This document shows positions 1 to 8,017 of a stretch of DNA of 64,000 nucleotides, piece by piece. A model generated the notes under the pieces. The model was not told the origin of the DNA. It saw only the letters and a list, made by a program, of their open reading frames with translations, and did no database searches. Positions within the stretch are counted from its first letter, which is position 1. Each line of letters begins with the position of its first letter. The stretch spans positions 124,001 through 188,000 of the forward strand of contig NZ_NTLB01000004.1 of NCBI RefSeq assembly GCF_002514725.1, given 5' to 3'. This DNA is from Mangrovitalea sediminis (lineage in GTDB: Bacteria; Pseudomonadota; Gammaproteobacteria; Pseudomonadales; Oleiphilaceae). The translations under genes and the position numbers were made by a program.

Positions 1-536
1 ACGTCGGCCGCCAGGGAGCCATCCCGGTCGGCCCCCAGAAGCGTCACTGAATCACCGACACCGACATGGAGATCCCGTGCCAGCCCCTCGCCCAGCACAA
101 TGCTCTGGGCGTCCCCCTCCTGCAGGAAGTGGCCTTTACGGATCGTGTGCGCCAGTACCGACACCTTGGCCTCCGCCTCGGGTGATACGCCAACGACCGC
201 CGCGCCGTAACTGCGGTTGTGGCGAGACAACACCGCGTAGGTCATAGCCCGCGGCGCCACGGTGCTGATACCGGTTTCGGCTTCCAGGCGCTGTATCAGC
301 GCTGCCGGGTGATCGATCGTCTTGCGTAATTCAGGGTCATCCGCGTACTCCGGCGGCTGGACCTGGGCATAGCCGTCGTAGAGCTTCAGCACATTTTCTT
401 TCATGGTGCTATAGGTGCCTTGCTGCAACGCCAACAGGAAAATGGTGACAACGCAGGCAAAGGCAATGGTCAGTACACTCAACACAGTGCGCCGGGGTTG
501 CCGCCAGAGATTGCGCCATGCAAGCCGGGCAATCAT
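1..536 (-). CDS. ABC transporter permease, FtsX/MacB type (partial)
   Basis: This is the N-terminal part of an inner-membrane ABC permease; the rest lies beyond the left edge. Read on the minus strand it starts MIARLAWRNLWRQPRRT and then has a hydrophobic segment at about residues 20-40, the usual N-terminal anchor of FtsX-type permeases. The following stretch (LQQGTYSTMKENVLKLYDGY) resembles the MacB-like periplasmic core domain. The ATG overlaps the stop of the LolA-like gene by 4 bp (ATGA), so the two are co-translated. With that neighbour it probably forms a LolCDE-like or MacB-like machine that moves a lipophilic substrate out of the inner membrane. The ATPase is not in the window. Family call is firm, substrate unknown. 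Confidence 0.85.
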   Translation of the reverse strand, partial: MIARLAWRNLWRQPRRTVLSVLTIAFACVVTIFLLALQQGTYSTMKENVLKLYDGYAQVQPPEYADDPELRKTIDHPAALIQRLEAETGISTVAPRAMTYAVLSRHNRSYGAAVVGVSPEAEAKVSVLAHTIRKGHFLQEGDAQSIVLGEGLARDLHVGVGDSVTLLGADRDGSLAAD

Positions 537-1297
537 TGCAGACTCCAGGGCCGGGGGTTGCGCAAGTTGGACTGGGTAAACAGATAACCGGGTAATGTCA
601 GGTTAAAGCGCCCCTTGGACACCTCGATCCGGGTCCAGTGGCCGGGCTTGTTCAACGGCTTCATCTCCATCCCCACCGGATAGGGACGGTCTCCCAGGCG
701 ACCGACCTTGAAGGTCGTCATTTCCCGGACCGGCTGCATATCCTGGTCATAGTAGGTCTCGTCGAGAATGACGCCGTCGTCGCGGATACGCAGGACCTGC
801 TTGCCCCAGACGACCGCGGCGTCGGGCTTGGGTAGCGCTTCGATGGTGTAGACCTTGTGCCCATCTGCCGTCTCCGACTTGAGCAGCCTGTGCCGGTAGT
901 CGGTCAACACCGTATTGGCCTTGGCCAGATCGTTGTAGGAGAAGTCCGAACCCATCCAGGATTGGGCCATCATGCTGGCCGGCAGCTTAATGATCTGGTT
1001 GAGTTTTGGATTGAACAACCACATTGCCACCCCCAGTTTGAGGGTGGCATTGCCGGCGTCCTTGGCCGGTCCGGTAAAACGCACCAGTGCATCATCGTCG
1101 CCACGGGTCCAGGATTCCATGGCAAGGTCCCGGCTCCAGTCGGGGCGATGAATGCTCATATGGATTTCCGTATAGGATGTGGTCCCTCGCCAGTTGTCGA
1201 ACGCCGACTTCACCAACGCCGACGGGTCCGGTGCCGCCTGCACTGCCGCTGCGCCCCAGCCCAGCCCAAGAACAACCAGCATTGCGCCAAATTTCAT
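533..1297 (-). CDS. LolA-like outer-membrane lipoprotein-sorting protein
   Basis: A 254-residue exported protein with a signal peptide at residues 1-21 (cleavage after AAAVQA) and no lipobox. The body resembles the LolA-like superfamily of periplasmic carriers often annotated as outer membrane lipoprotein-sorting protein: an alternating beta pattern, an SFSYNDL segment near residue 118 and a conserved YPVGMEM strand near 206. Members bind a lipid moiety or lipoprotein in the periplasm and commonly sit beside FtsX or MMPL exporters, as here. It overlaps by 4 bp both the upstream TetR gene and the downstream permease, so all three are one operon. The cargo cannot be read from sequence. Confidence 0.85.
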   Translation of the reverse strand: MKFGAMLVVLGLGWGAAAVQAAPDPSALVKSAFDNWRGTTSYTEIHMSIHRPDWSRDLAMESWTRGDDDALVRFTGPAKDAGNATLKLGVAMWLFNPKLNQIIKLPASMMAQSWMGSDFSYNDLAKANTVLTDYRHRLLKSETADGHKVYTIEALPKPDAAVVWGKQVLRIRDDGVILDETYYDQDMQPVREMTTFKVGRLGDRPYPVGMEMKPLNKPGHWTRIEVSKGRFNLTLPGYLFTQSNLRNPRPWSLQ

Positions 1298-1920
1298 GCC
1301 TTTCCTCCAGGTTGAAAGGGGGGGTGCATACCCCTGAACAGGACATCCAGATAGCTATCGAAATAGTTCATCGCAGGCAGGTCCGGTTTGAGCCAGCACT
1401 GCAACATCAAACCATCCAGCGCACCGACCAGCAGCGCTGAAAGAGCCGGCACCTCAAGGTCAGCCCGGAACTCTCCACTGCCCTGCCCCACGCGGATGAT
1501 CATTTCCACCAGGCGTCGGAATTCGTCATACAGATGACGCATCGCACCGGCAAAACGCTCACGCCCTTCACCCGAACCGGCGGCCGCCCAGACTTCCAGC
1601 GTCAGCGGATACAACTCCAGATTGCTGGCCAACGATTCCACCGTGACCCGGCCAAGCGCGCGCAACTTTTCGCATGCTGTGGGCGCCGCCTGCAACGCCG
1701 CCATTCCCTCTGCCATCGTGCGCTGGTTGAACCATTCGAAGGTGGCGTAAAAGAGGTCTTCCTTGTTTTGGAAGTAGGCGTATAGGGAGCCTTTACTGAC
1801 ACCGGCCTGCTCGGCCACGTCGTCCATGGAGGTCCCCTGAAAACCTTTACGGGCAAACACTTCCACTGCCGCCTCGGTAATGGATGCCCGCTTTGCCTCC
1901 TTATCCACAATTCTCGCCAT
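1294..1920 (-). CDS. TetR/AcrR family transcriptional regulator
   Basis: A 208-residue regulator with an N-terminal helix-turn-helix at about residues 10-55; the recognition segment GVSKGSLYAYFQNKEDLF is typical of TetR/AcrR. The C-terminal ligand domain has no recognisable ligand signature. I chose the ATG giving MARIVDKEAK; an in-frame ATG 15 bases earlier is possible. The stop overlaps the LolA-like start, so it heads the operon it probably represses. A near-perfect 20-bp palindrome about 50 bases upstream (1972-1991) is the likely operator, suggesting autoregulation. Confidence 0.9.
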   Translation of the reverse strand: MARIVDKEAKRASITEAAVEVFARKGFQGTSMDDVAEQAGVSKGSLYAYFQNKEDLFYATFEWFNQRTMAEGMAALQAAPTACEKLRALGRVTVESLASNLELYPLTLEVWAAAGSGEGRERFAGAMRHLYDEFRRLVEMIIRVGQGSGEFRADLEVPALSALLVGALDGLMLQCWLKPDLPAMNYFDSYLDVLFRGMHPPFQPGGKA

Positions 1921-1971
1921 ACGCCTGCCATGCACGATTGTTAGGGGATGTTTTCGCTGCTCATTTTATAA

Positions 1972-1991
1972 ATGACCGACCAGTCAGTCAT
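1972..1991. promoter_or_regulatory. Palindromic TetR-type operator
   Basis: The 20-bp sequence ATGACCGACCAGTCAGTCAT is an inverted repeat with two mismatched positions. Its TGAC(Y)GAC(Y) half-sites look like those of TetR-family operators. It lies just upstream of the TetR gene that heads the three-gene operon. Autoregulation is inferred from position and symmetry. Confidence 0.7.
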
Positions 1992-2137
1992 AAAATAAAC
2001 CAAAGGGTGCCAGCCGGTCAATAAAACACCACCACATCCATTTTCAGGAGAAGCGGCAAGCAAAATCAGCGAGGTAGCAATAGAGAAGGGAGAAAGGGGG
2101 CGAGAGGCGCCCCCTCTTCTCAGGCGGGCACGGGCAG

Positions 2138-3523
2138 CTAACGGAGTTCCAGCGCGTATAAGGTCGCGTTCTCGAGTGTCACTCTCAGGGCAGCCTCGCC
2201 CTGGAAAGCAGGCGTCAGCCAGCAGTCCATGTTATCCCGCTGCTCCACCGTTTGAGAAGCAACGCTGCGCCCCCCTACTTCGAAGTCCAGGCGCACGGTC
2301 CCCTGCCGGCAGTCCAGGTTCAAGCGCAATTGCCGCCCCTCAAAATCCATGGATTGCAGACACAGCTCCCCCCGCGCGGAATAGGCTCCGACCAGCCGTT
2401 CTTTCGGCACCTGCGCGCACCGGATCTTCCAGGTTGGCGCGTCCAGATGCATGGGTAAGTCCTTCTCGCCGACCCCATGCTCGAAATTGCTGTCTGAATA
2501 ATAGATACGGATTTCGTTCTCTTCGAAAACCGGCGCCGACGCCGTCGTCACCATGCCCCCATCGGCTCCGAAGTTCAGGTCCCAGGGAATCAGCGGCGTA
2601 TCGCTAAGGCGACGCCATTGTTCGCCATCCGGACTGTAGGCCAGGAAGACCTCCATTTTTCCCTTATTGGTACCGTGGGGCAGCTCGCGATCGATCTCGA
2701 ATAACCATAGAAGCCCCAGGTAGCCGTCGCCGTAGGCGAAGGGACACAGGCCATAGAAATCTGCCCATGAGAAACCGCGGGATTGGGCAATGGCATGCTC
2801 ATCCGGCCCCGGTACCCAAAGAGTCTTCACCTCGCTCCATTCGCGGAAGTCGTCGCTGGTGCTGCGGCCGACGCAGCGCAAGGTCCGGTTCTCGTCATCG
2901 ATGACATAGGTCTTGACCATGGCCGTATAGCCAGACCGGTCCTTGAAACAGGGAGCCACATCGCTGGCCCATATCTTATTGGTGTGCGAGTTCTTATAGA
3001 GCAGTGTCGAAATCGCCGGATTATCCGGGTATTCGACAAAACGCTTACCGCTTTTCGAATACAGGACACGGTAGCCTTCCTCACCGAACACGAACATCTT
3101 GTAGGGGGCGTCGGTCTCCGGCTCGTAGATCACGCTGGGCATGTGATAGCCGGCCACCAGGTTGGTCAGTTCCAGCGATTCGTCGTCATCCTCCCCGACC
3201 GCCGGTCCAGGGATGACGCCAATCCGGTCGTTGCCCTGGACCATCGCATGGGCAGGCGCAGACAGGTCGGTCCGGTTGAGCAGCGGCCGGGTCCAGTTGA
3301 AGCCATCACCGGAAACGGCGTAGCCGATGCGCTCGGCAAAGTGGCACTGGTAATACATTTCGTAGCCATTGGCCGACTTAAACACCGAACCGTAAAGGTT
3401 GGTCCTATGCCCCTCCCAATGGAACTCAGGTGTCAGCAGGCCCGGACTCGGCGCGATTTCCGCCTGTCGATAGGTAATATTCGTTGCCGCCACTCGGCGG
3501 TCATCGGGAAACAGGACCAGCAT
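2138..3523 (-). CDS. Glycoside-hydrolase-like beta-propeller protein
   Basis: A 461-residue protein without a signal peptide. It has repeated short Trp/Tyr/Asp-rich strands (YYQCHFAERIGYAVSGDGFNW near 60, YKMFVFGEEGYRVLYS near 140, GKMEVFLAYSPDGEQWRRL near 290) typical of the five-bladed propeller of GH32/GH43/GH130-like enzymes. A small beta-sandwich seems to follow from about residue 370. Acidic residues are present, but I cannot assign a catalytic triad with confidence. The ATG chosen has GAGGTG seven bases upstream; a TTG 36 bases earlier also opens the frame. It follows the SDR gene by 96 bp on the same strand and may belong to the desaturase-SDR transcript. Cytoplasmic glycosidase or phosphorylase activity is only a family-level guess. 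Confidence 0.75.
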   Translation of the reverse strand: MLVLFPDDRRVAATNITYRQAEIAPSPGLLTPEFHWEGHRTNLYGSVFKSANGYEMYYQCHFAERIGYAVSGDGFNWTRPLLNRTDLSAPAHAMVQGNDRIGVIPGPAVGEDDDESLELTNLVAGYHMPSVIYEPETDAPYKMFVFGEEGYRVLYSKSGKRFVEYPDNPAISTLLYKNSHTNKIWASDVAPCFKDRSGYTAMVKTYVIDDENRTLRCVGRSTSDDFREWSEVKTLWVPGPDEHAIAQSRGFSWADFYGLCPFAYGDGYLGLLWLFEIDRELPHGTNKGKMEVFLAYSPDGEQWRRLSDTPLIPWDLNFGADGGMVTTASAPVFEENEIRIYYSDSNFEHGVGEKDLPMHLDAPTWKIRCAQVPKERLVGAYSARGELCLQSMDFEGRQLRLNLDCRQGTVRLDFEVGGRSVASQTVEQRDNMDCWLTPAFQGEAALRVTLENATLYALELR

Positions 3524-3619
3524 CAAATCACCTCGACATCGTAAGAACCCAGACTTCAACTTATGTCATGGATTCCGGCCCATCAAGGCGATCGCCGGTC
3601 GCTCCTCTTAAGAGCAGGC

Positions 3620-4435
3620 CTAGGCTGCCGTTTTGCCACCATCCACCGGCCAGACGGCGCCATTGACGAAACCCGCTTCATCGCTGGCCAGAAACGCCAC
3701 CACACTGGCGATATCGGCCGGCGCTCCCAAGTGGCCCAGAGGCACCGTAGCTATTTCAGCTTTCCTCGCGGACACTGGACTTTCAGTCGCCTCAAACTCA
3801 GCCGCCAACATGGCCGTATCCACCGGCCCGGGGCAAACCGCGTTGACCCGAACCCCACACCGCCCCAATTCGACCGCCAGCGCCCGCGTCCAGGACAACA
3901 TGGCGCCTTTGCTGGCGCTGTAGGCGCTATAGAGTGGCTGTCCAATCAATGCCAGCTCGGACGCGACATTGATGACACTGGCCCTTCCGCTATTTTTCAA
4001 CATGGGCACCAATGCCCGGGTTATCCGGAAGGCAGCCCTGAAATTTACCGCAAAGAGGGAGTCCAGCAACGCGTCGTCACTCTCCTCGAATTTCCGGGTA
4101 CGACTGATCCCGGCCGCATTCACCAGGATGTCGCAGCCTTCCGCCAGCACCGTACCGGCGAGTTCTGCGAGCATTCCGTCCAGGGCCAGCGGGTCCGCAA
4201 TATCTACCTGATAAGGCAGAAAGCGTCCCGGCGGATGCAGCACGTCGATGGTCGCTCGCAAGCGGGCCTGCCCCTGACCATCGCGATCCAGACCATGCAC
4301 CCAGGCACCGCGGGCAACCAGCGCCTGGGCAATGGCACCACCGATGCCTCCGGCAGTGCCTGTTACCAACGCCCGCCGCCCTTGCAGCGAAGGCGGCACT
4401 GCCTGAGCCGCTATTGGTTGCACCTGCTCACTCAT
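3620..4435 (-). CDS. Short-chain dehydrogenase/reductase (SDR)
   Basis: A 271-residue classical SDR. The Rossmann motif TGTAGGIGGAIA is near residue 25, the NAG-like motif is NAAGIS near 107, and the catalytic Tyr/Lys are in YSAYSASKGA near 175, preceded by the Ser of the active site. The C-terminal NGAVWPVDGG is typical. It would reduce or oxidise a carbonyl/alcohol with NAD(P)H; the substrate is unknown. AAAGGAGATCG precedes the ATG. The upstream desaturase stop is 13 bp away, so the two are co-transcribed. A role in modifying a lipid made with the desaturase is an inference from context. Confidence 0.9.
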   Translation of the reverse strand: MSEQVQPIAAQAVPPSLQGRRALVTGTAGGIGGAIAQALVARGAWVHGLDRDGQGQARLRATIDVLHPPGRFLPYQVDIADPLALDGMLAELAGTVLAEGCDILVNAAGISRTRKFEESDDALLDSLFAVNFRAAFRITRALVPMLKNSGRASVINVASELALIGQPLYSAYSASKGAMLSWTRALAVELGRCGVRVNAVCPGPVDTAMLAAEFEATESPVSARKAEIATVPLGHLGAPADIASVVAFLASDEAGFVNGAVWPVDGGKTAA

Positions 4436-4448
4436 GTTGCGATCTCCT

Positions 4449-5471
4449 TTAGATCACGGTCAGGAAAGACACCCCATGGGCGCCGATAAAGTCATCCGCC
4501 CCTCGAACACCTTCGCCCGGCGAGCCATAATCGTCAGCATGGACACGCCGCACCCGGTTGCGGTGCCAGGTACCCAGCAATTCGCTCAATGGCATAACCG
4601 CCACCGCCTGACTGCCATAAAGCTCAAGATGGGTCGCGGGCAGCCGATACCAAGGCACGGAGGCGCGCTCATGGTGGGCGTTGTGGTAGCCGAAATTCAG
4701 CGTCAGCAGATTGAGCACGGGCCAGCGCCGGGACACCAGGTTGGAGAAGGTGTTGGCCTGTTCGTAAGCGCGGCCCCTGTTATCCAACGGTACAGGTTCG
4801 TTCTCCGCAACGAAAAACTGCTCAAAGGTGTGATGGAAGGCATCGAAAAAATTGAGCACATGCAACAGCAGGCCATAGGCCAGGAAATACAGCAGGAACG
4901 CCTTGATCGACCAGGCAGCAAGCGCTACCAGCAGAAGGCTCCGCACCAACAGCATCCCCAGCGCCCGTCGCAGATAACGGCGCTGGGAGGCCACAAAAAG
5001 CGGTCGCCACACCACCTGCAGATGCATCAGGATTTCCGTGGCGGGAATATAGGCCCATTCGAGGACCTCCAGTACCCGCCTTACTACTGGCCAGCGAGCC
5101 AGAACGGCCTTGAAATCGAAACAGGCAATATCCGCCCGGTCACGATGATGCCGAATATGCAGATGCCGAATACGTTCGAAAGCGGCATAGGAAGAGCCCG
5201 CGATGAAGCTCATCCACTCACCGACGAACCGGTTGGCATTGGGGCGGGCAAAGAGTGTGTAGTGAGCGGCCTCATGGATGAGATAAGCCGCCAGAATCAT
5301 CGTATGAGCACACAGCAACACACCAACGATATTAAGCAGGCTGCTTTGCTGGCCCATCAAAACGAAGGCAGCGAGCCACCCGAACGTCGTCCACGCCAGG
5401 GCCAGGCTGTTTGGCAAAATACCCTGTTCTTCCCGGAAAAGCTTTCGCTGCTGCGAAACGGCGATCGTCAC
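4449..5471 (-). CDS. Membrane fatty acid desaturase
   Basis: A 340-residue di-iron membrane desaturase. The three histidine boxes that bind the iron pair are visible: HEAAH near residue 85, HLHIRHH near 120 and HNAHH near 270, with a further FHHTFE in between. Hydrophobic spans surround the boxes. The chosen GTG start has a strong AGGAGG eight bases upstream; the open frame extends ten codons further without a better site. It is divergent from a MarR regulator across a very AT-rich gap and precedes an SDR. It probably introduces double bonds into acyl chains of membrane lipids, or acts on hydrocarbons or carotenoid-like substrates. Confidence 0.9.
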   Translation of the reverse strand: MTIAVSQQRKLFREEQGILPNSLALAWTTFGWLAAFVLMGQQSSLLNIVGVLLCAHTMILAAYLIHEAAHYTLFARPNANRFVGEWMSFIAGSSYAAFERIRHLHIRHHRDRADIACFDFKAVLARWPVVRRVLEVLEWAYIPATEILMHLQVVWRPLFVASQRRYLRRALGMLLVRSLLLVALAAWSIKAFLLYFLAYGLLLHVLNFFDAFHHTFEQFFVAENEPVPLDNRGRAYEQANTFSNLVSRRWPVLNLLTLNFGYHNAHHERASVPWYRLPATHLELYGSQAVAVMPLSELLGTWHRNRVRRVHADDYGSPGEGVRGADDFIGAHGVSFLTVI

Positions 5472-5518
5472 CTCAGTCACCTCCTGAGAGGGCAAAGCCA
5501 ATTTACATTAAATTTTAC

Positions 5519-5532
5519 ATATAAATTTATAT
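5519..5532. promoter_or_regulatory. AT-rich palindrome between desaturase and MarR genes
   Basis: ATATAAATTTATAT is a perfect 14-bp palindrome inside an AT-rich stretch (about 5500-5550) that separates the divergent desaturase and MarR genes. Both promoters must lie here, and winged-helix MarR proteins bind such palindromes. Operator function is inferred. Confidence 0.5.
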
Positions 5533-5583
5533 ATACTTTTATATAAAAACAACCCATATCCAAGCCAGGCAGGAAAGAATCGA

Positions 5584-6006
5584 ATGAAAACGCCCCAAAC
5601 CACCGGGTCAGGCCAGCATCAGGGCCCTCCCGCCGCGGACACCCTCAACGGGCAGCGCGCCCGTTTTCTGCAGGCATTGCAGCAGCTGGATGAAGCCTGG
5701 GTGATCGCGTTTCACGAAACCGGTCTGAGCGACGTGTATTTTTCACGGTTGTTCACCGAGTTGTGGGAGCGTGGGGACAAGGCCGTATCCAAAACGGACG
5801 CCTATAGCCTCGTCAAAGGCGTCAGCCCCCAGACCGCCATGAAATACGTGCACAAAGCCATCAAGGATGGCCACCTGGAAGAGATCGACAATCCAGATGA
5901 CCGGCGCTCACGCCTGCTGCGCATGTCACCGGCACTGCAACAACGGTTCGAGGAGGTAATCGACCGAGCCCGGTCAGCTTTTATTGAGGTTTTGGCGAAG
6001 GAGTGA
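5584..6006 (+). CDS. MarR-like winged-helix regulator
   Basis: A 140-residue protein with a winged-helix region between about residues 45 and 115. The segment SKTDAYSLVKGVSPQTAMKYVHKAIKDG looks like the recognition helix, followed by the wing with DDRRSRLLRMSP, the D-x-R-(x)-R signature of the MarR family. It is divergent from the desaturase operon with only about 110 bp between starts, so it most likely controls that operon and itself, possibly in response to a fatty acid or an aromatic compound. The first 25 residues are low-complexity and may be disordered. Confidence 0.85.
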   Translation: MKTPQTTGSGQHQGPPAADTLNGQRARFLQALQQLDEAWVIAFHETGLSDVYFSRLFTELWERGDKAVSKTDAYSLVKGVSPQTAMKYVHKAIKDGHLEEIDNPDDRRSRLLRMSPALQQRFEEVIDRARSAFIEVLAKE

Positions 6007-6091
6007 ATGAGTTGCGCAAATGTCCGGGAATGAGGCGAGCGGATTAACCGCCTCCTCTCCAACGGCATCGTCAATCCTAAGAGGGGTCCGT

Positions 6092-6325
6092 CTAAAGCTT
6101 GGACGCCCAGATTGCGATCTTATGCCGCATGGACTGCTGGGAAATCTGGTCTTGGGGAATCGGCTGTATCACCTTGTCATGGACCAGTAGACGATAAATG
6201 TATTCGATTTTTTCATTCGCCGAATCAGTCGGCTCAAACTCTACAACGCCTCGTTGCTCGCCATATCTCATGCCTTCCTCAATGGCCTTTTTCACCAATT
6301 CCTTTTCGTTTTTCAGTTTCTTCAT
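6092..6325 (-). CDS. Small DUF5062-like protein
   Basis: A 77-residue soluble, charged, helical protein. The ATG giving MKKLKNEKELVKK has GGAGG ten bases upstream; an open frame 18 codons longer has no such site. The sequence (EGMRYGEQRGVVEFEPTDS, then IEYIYRLLVHDKVIQPIP) resembles, from memory, the DUF5062 family of small proteins in Vibrio and related gammaproteobacteria. Function unknown. Confidence 0.7.
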   Translation of the reverse strand: MKKLKNEKELVKKAIEEGMRYGEQRGVVEFEPTDSANEKIEYIYRLLVHDKVIQPIPQDQISQQSMRHKIAIWASKL

Positions 6326-6785
6326 AGCGACCTCCGAAGGTGCCTGTGTGGGAACCACGGGGGACAGTGTAATCGACAACTGTCATGCCGCGCGATGCCC
6401 GCACCCGCGTATGCACCCAGAATCCCTGTAGCGCCAACAGCCAGCAAAAGAAAATCCTGCCCGTTGCGTGATCCGGGAGAAACCGCTCAGCGTATTGGGT
6501 CTGGTTAAGCACTACAGCCGGCCAACGGCAGGAGAAGGTATTAGCGCGTCTTAGGCGTCTTCACTGTTTCCGGCATACCGAATGGACTCTCGTCGAATCA
6601 GAGGCAGGCGGGTGATGTTTCAAACTCCGCGTTGCAACGGGGTACAGAAACGCAACTCCAGCCGTCTCCGCGTTATCTGCCGACCGCTGAAACTTACTGC
6701 ATGAAATAAAAATGGTTTGCGCTATTTGCGAACCGCAACCGGTGCACGTCGTCCATTTGACTGAAGAACCCTCCGAGGAGGAGAA
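6326..6785. other. Gene-poor stretch before the chemoreceptor
   Basis: No credible gene, repeat or terminator seen. It presumably carries the promoters of the small protein to the left and the chemoreceptor to the right. GAGGAGGAG just before 6786 is a strong ribosome-binding site for the latter. Confidence 0.5.
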
Positions 6786-7949
6786 ATGAGCCGCTTTTCG
6801 CTGAAAATTCCACAACTGCTGACCCTGGCATTGCTGGCATGGAACATACTGGTGGTCACTTTGGCGATATACCTGCGTCCAGATACACTCCCTGACGATA
6901 TAGCGTTAACACTGCTTGCAGTCGCCCAGTTGCCGGCAGCCTGGATCATGGGGAAATATCTCCAGCGATACCTTCTCGGCTATATCGACGAGACAGACAG
7001 GATGGCGCGTGGGGACCTGACAATCAGCCTTTCAAACCAGAGTCTTTGCTGGTGTTTCAACGCACTGGCCAATTCATTGAACAAGGCGGTTAAGGGCGTC
7101 AACGACATCACCTCCAGCGTGGTTCAGGAAGGCACCCGTATCTCCGAGGCCGTACAGCAGATTCAGTCGAACGGCTCTTCGGTCACCCAGGTACTGGACC
7201 GCCATGTCGGGGAGACGAATCAATTAGCCACAGCCGCACAGGAAATGTCGGCAACCTCCACATCTGTTGCCAGCGACGCTGCATCCGCGGCACGGGCAGC
7301 GGAACAGGCCAACTTGCAGGGCAACGAGGCGAAGGCTGCTGTCGTAACCGCCATCCACAACATCAAATCGCTCGACACCGAAGTGGATGCCGTTGATAGC
7401 TACATCCGTCGAATGGGCGAGGACACCGATCGTATCGCCAGCGTCTTGTCCATTATTGGCGGCATCGCGGACCAAACGAACCTGTTGGCACTCAATGCGG
7501 CCATTGAGGCCGCCCGGGCCGGGGAACAGGGACGAGGCTTCGCTGTCGTCGCCGACGAAGTCCGCTCATTGGCGGCAAAAACCCAGGGCTGCACGACCGA
7601 AATCGATGAGATGCTAACCCGGCTAAAAGACAGCGCGAAAACCCTGGAAGGCGCCATGGGGCGCACCCGGACCAGCTTCGAGACCTCCAGCGAAAGCGTC
7701 ATCAATATCGGCAGCTGCCTGGACTCTGTGCTTAACGCCATCATCAGCATCCGGGAACATAACGATCAGATGGCGGCCGCGGCGGAAGAACAGAGCGCGG
7801 TCTCACAGGAAATCAATCAGAACATCGCTAACATTCGGGAGATGGCGATGCACCTCCTGGATCTGAACCGCAATTCAGATGAAGCCCCGGCTGCCGTGCG
7901 GTCGGCAAACGACTCCTTCATGGGGAATGTAGCGCGCCTGATCCTTTAA
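6786..7949 (+). CDS. Methyl-accepting chemotaxis protein without periplasmic sensor
   Basis: A 387-residue chemoreceptor. Two hydrophobic segments (about residues 12-32 and 38-57) form a hairpin with almost no periplasmic loop, followed directly by the cytoplasmic helical domain. The highly conserved signalling tip lies at about 215-265 ([20 protein letters not shown], then [12 protein letters not shown]). It would signal through CheA/CheW to the flagellar motor. With no external ligand domain it may sense membrane or energy state or an internal cue. The C-terminus shows no CheR pentapeptide. Confidence 0.92.
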   Translation: MSRFSLKIPQLLTLALLAWNILVVTLAIYLRPDTLPDDIALTLLAVAQLPAAWIMGKYLQRYLLGYIDETDRMARGDLTISLSNQSLCWCFNALANSLNKAVKGVNDITSSVVQEGTRISEAVQQIQSNGSSVTQVLDRHVGETNQLATAAQEMSATSTSVASDAASAARAAEQANLQGNEAKAAVVTAIHNIKSLDTEVDAVDSYIRRMGEDTDRIASVLSIIGGIADQTNLLALNAAIEAARAGEQGRGFAVVADEVRSLAAKTQGCTTEIDEMLTRLKDSAKTLEGAMGRTRTSFETSSESVINIGSCLDSVLNAIISIREHNDQMAAAAEEQSAVSQEINQNIANIREMAMHLLDLNRNSDEAPAAVRSANDSFMGNVARLIL

Positions 7950-7968
7950 GATCGGCCCGGTAGAGAAA

Positions 7969-8008
7969 AGTGCGGATGCCCTGCAAAGCCCTGCACGGTA
8001 TCCGCACT
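7969..8008 (-). terminator. Terminator between chemoreceptor and ferric reductase genes
   Basis: A 9-bp perfect stem (AGTGCGGAT, 7969-7977, with ATCCGCACT, 8000-8008) and a 22-base loop. Read on the minus strand it is followed by TTTTC, so it best serves the minus-strand ferric-reductase-like gene. It may also stop the convergent chemoreceptor transcript. Confidence 0.65.
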
Positions 8009-8017
8009 GTTCTAGCA

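Noticed and set aside
4434-5546. A 370-codon open frame antisense to the desaturase
   Set aside because: The desaturase on the other strand has all histidine boxes and a strong ribosome-binding site; the antisense translation has no recognisable features.
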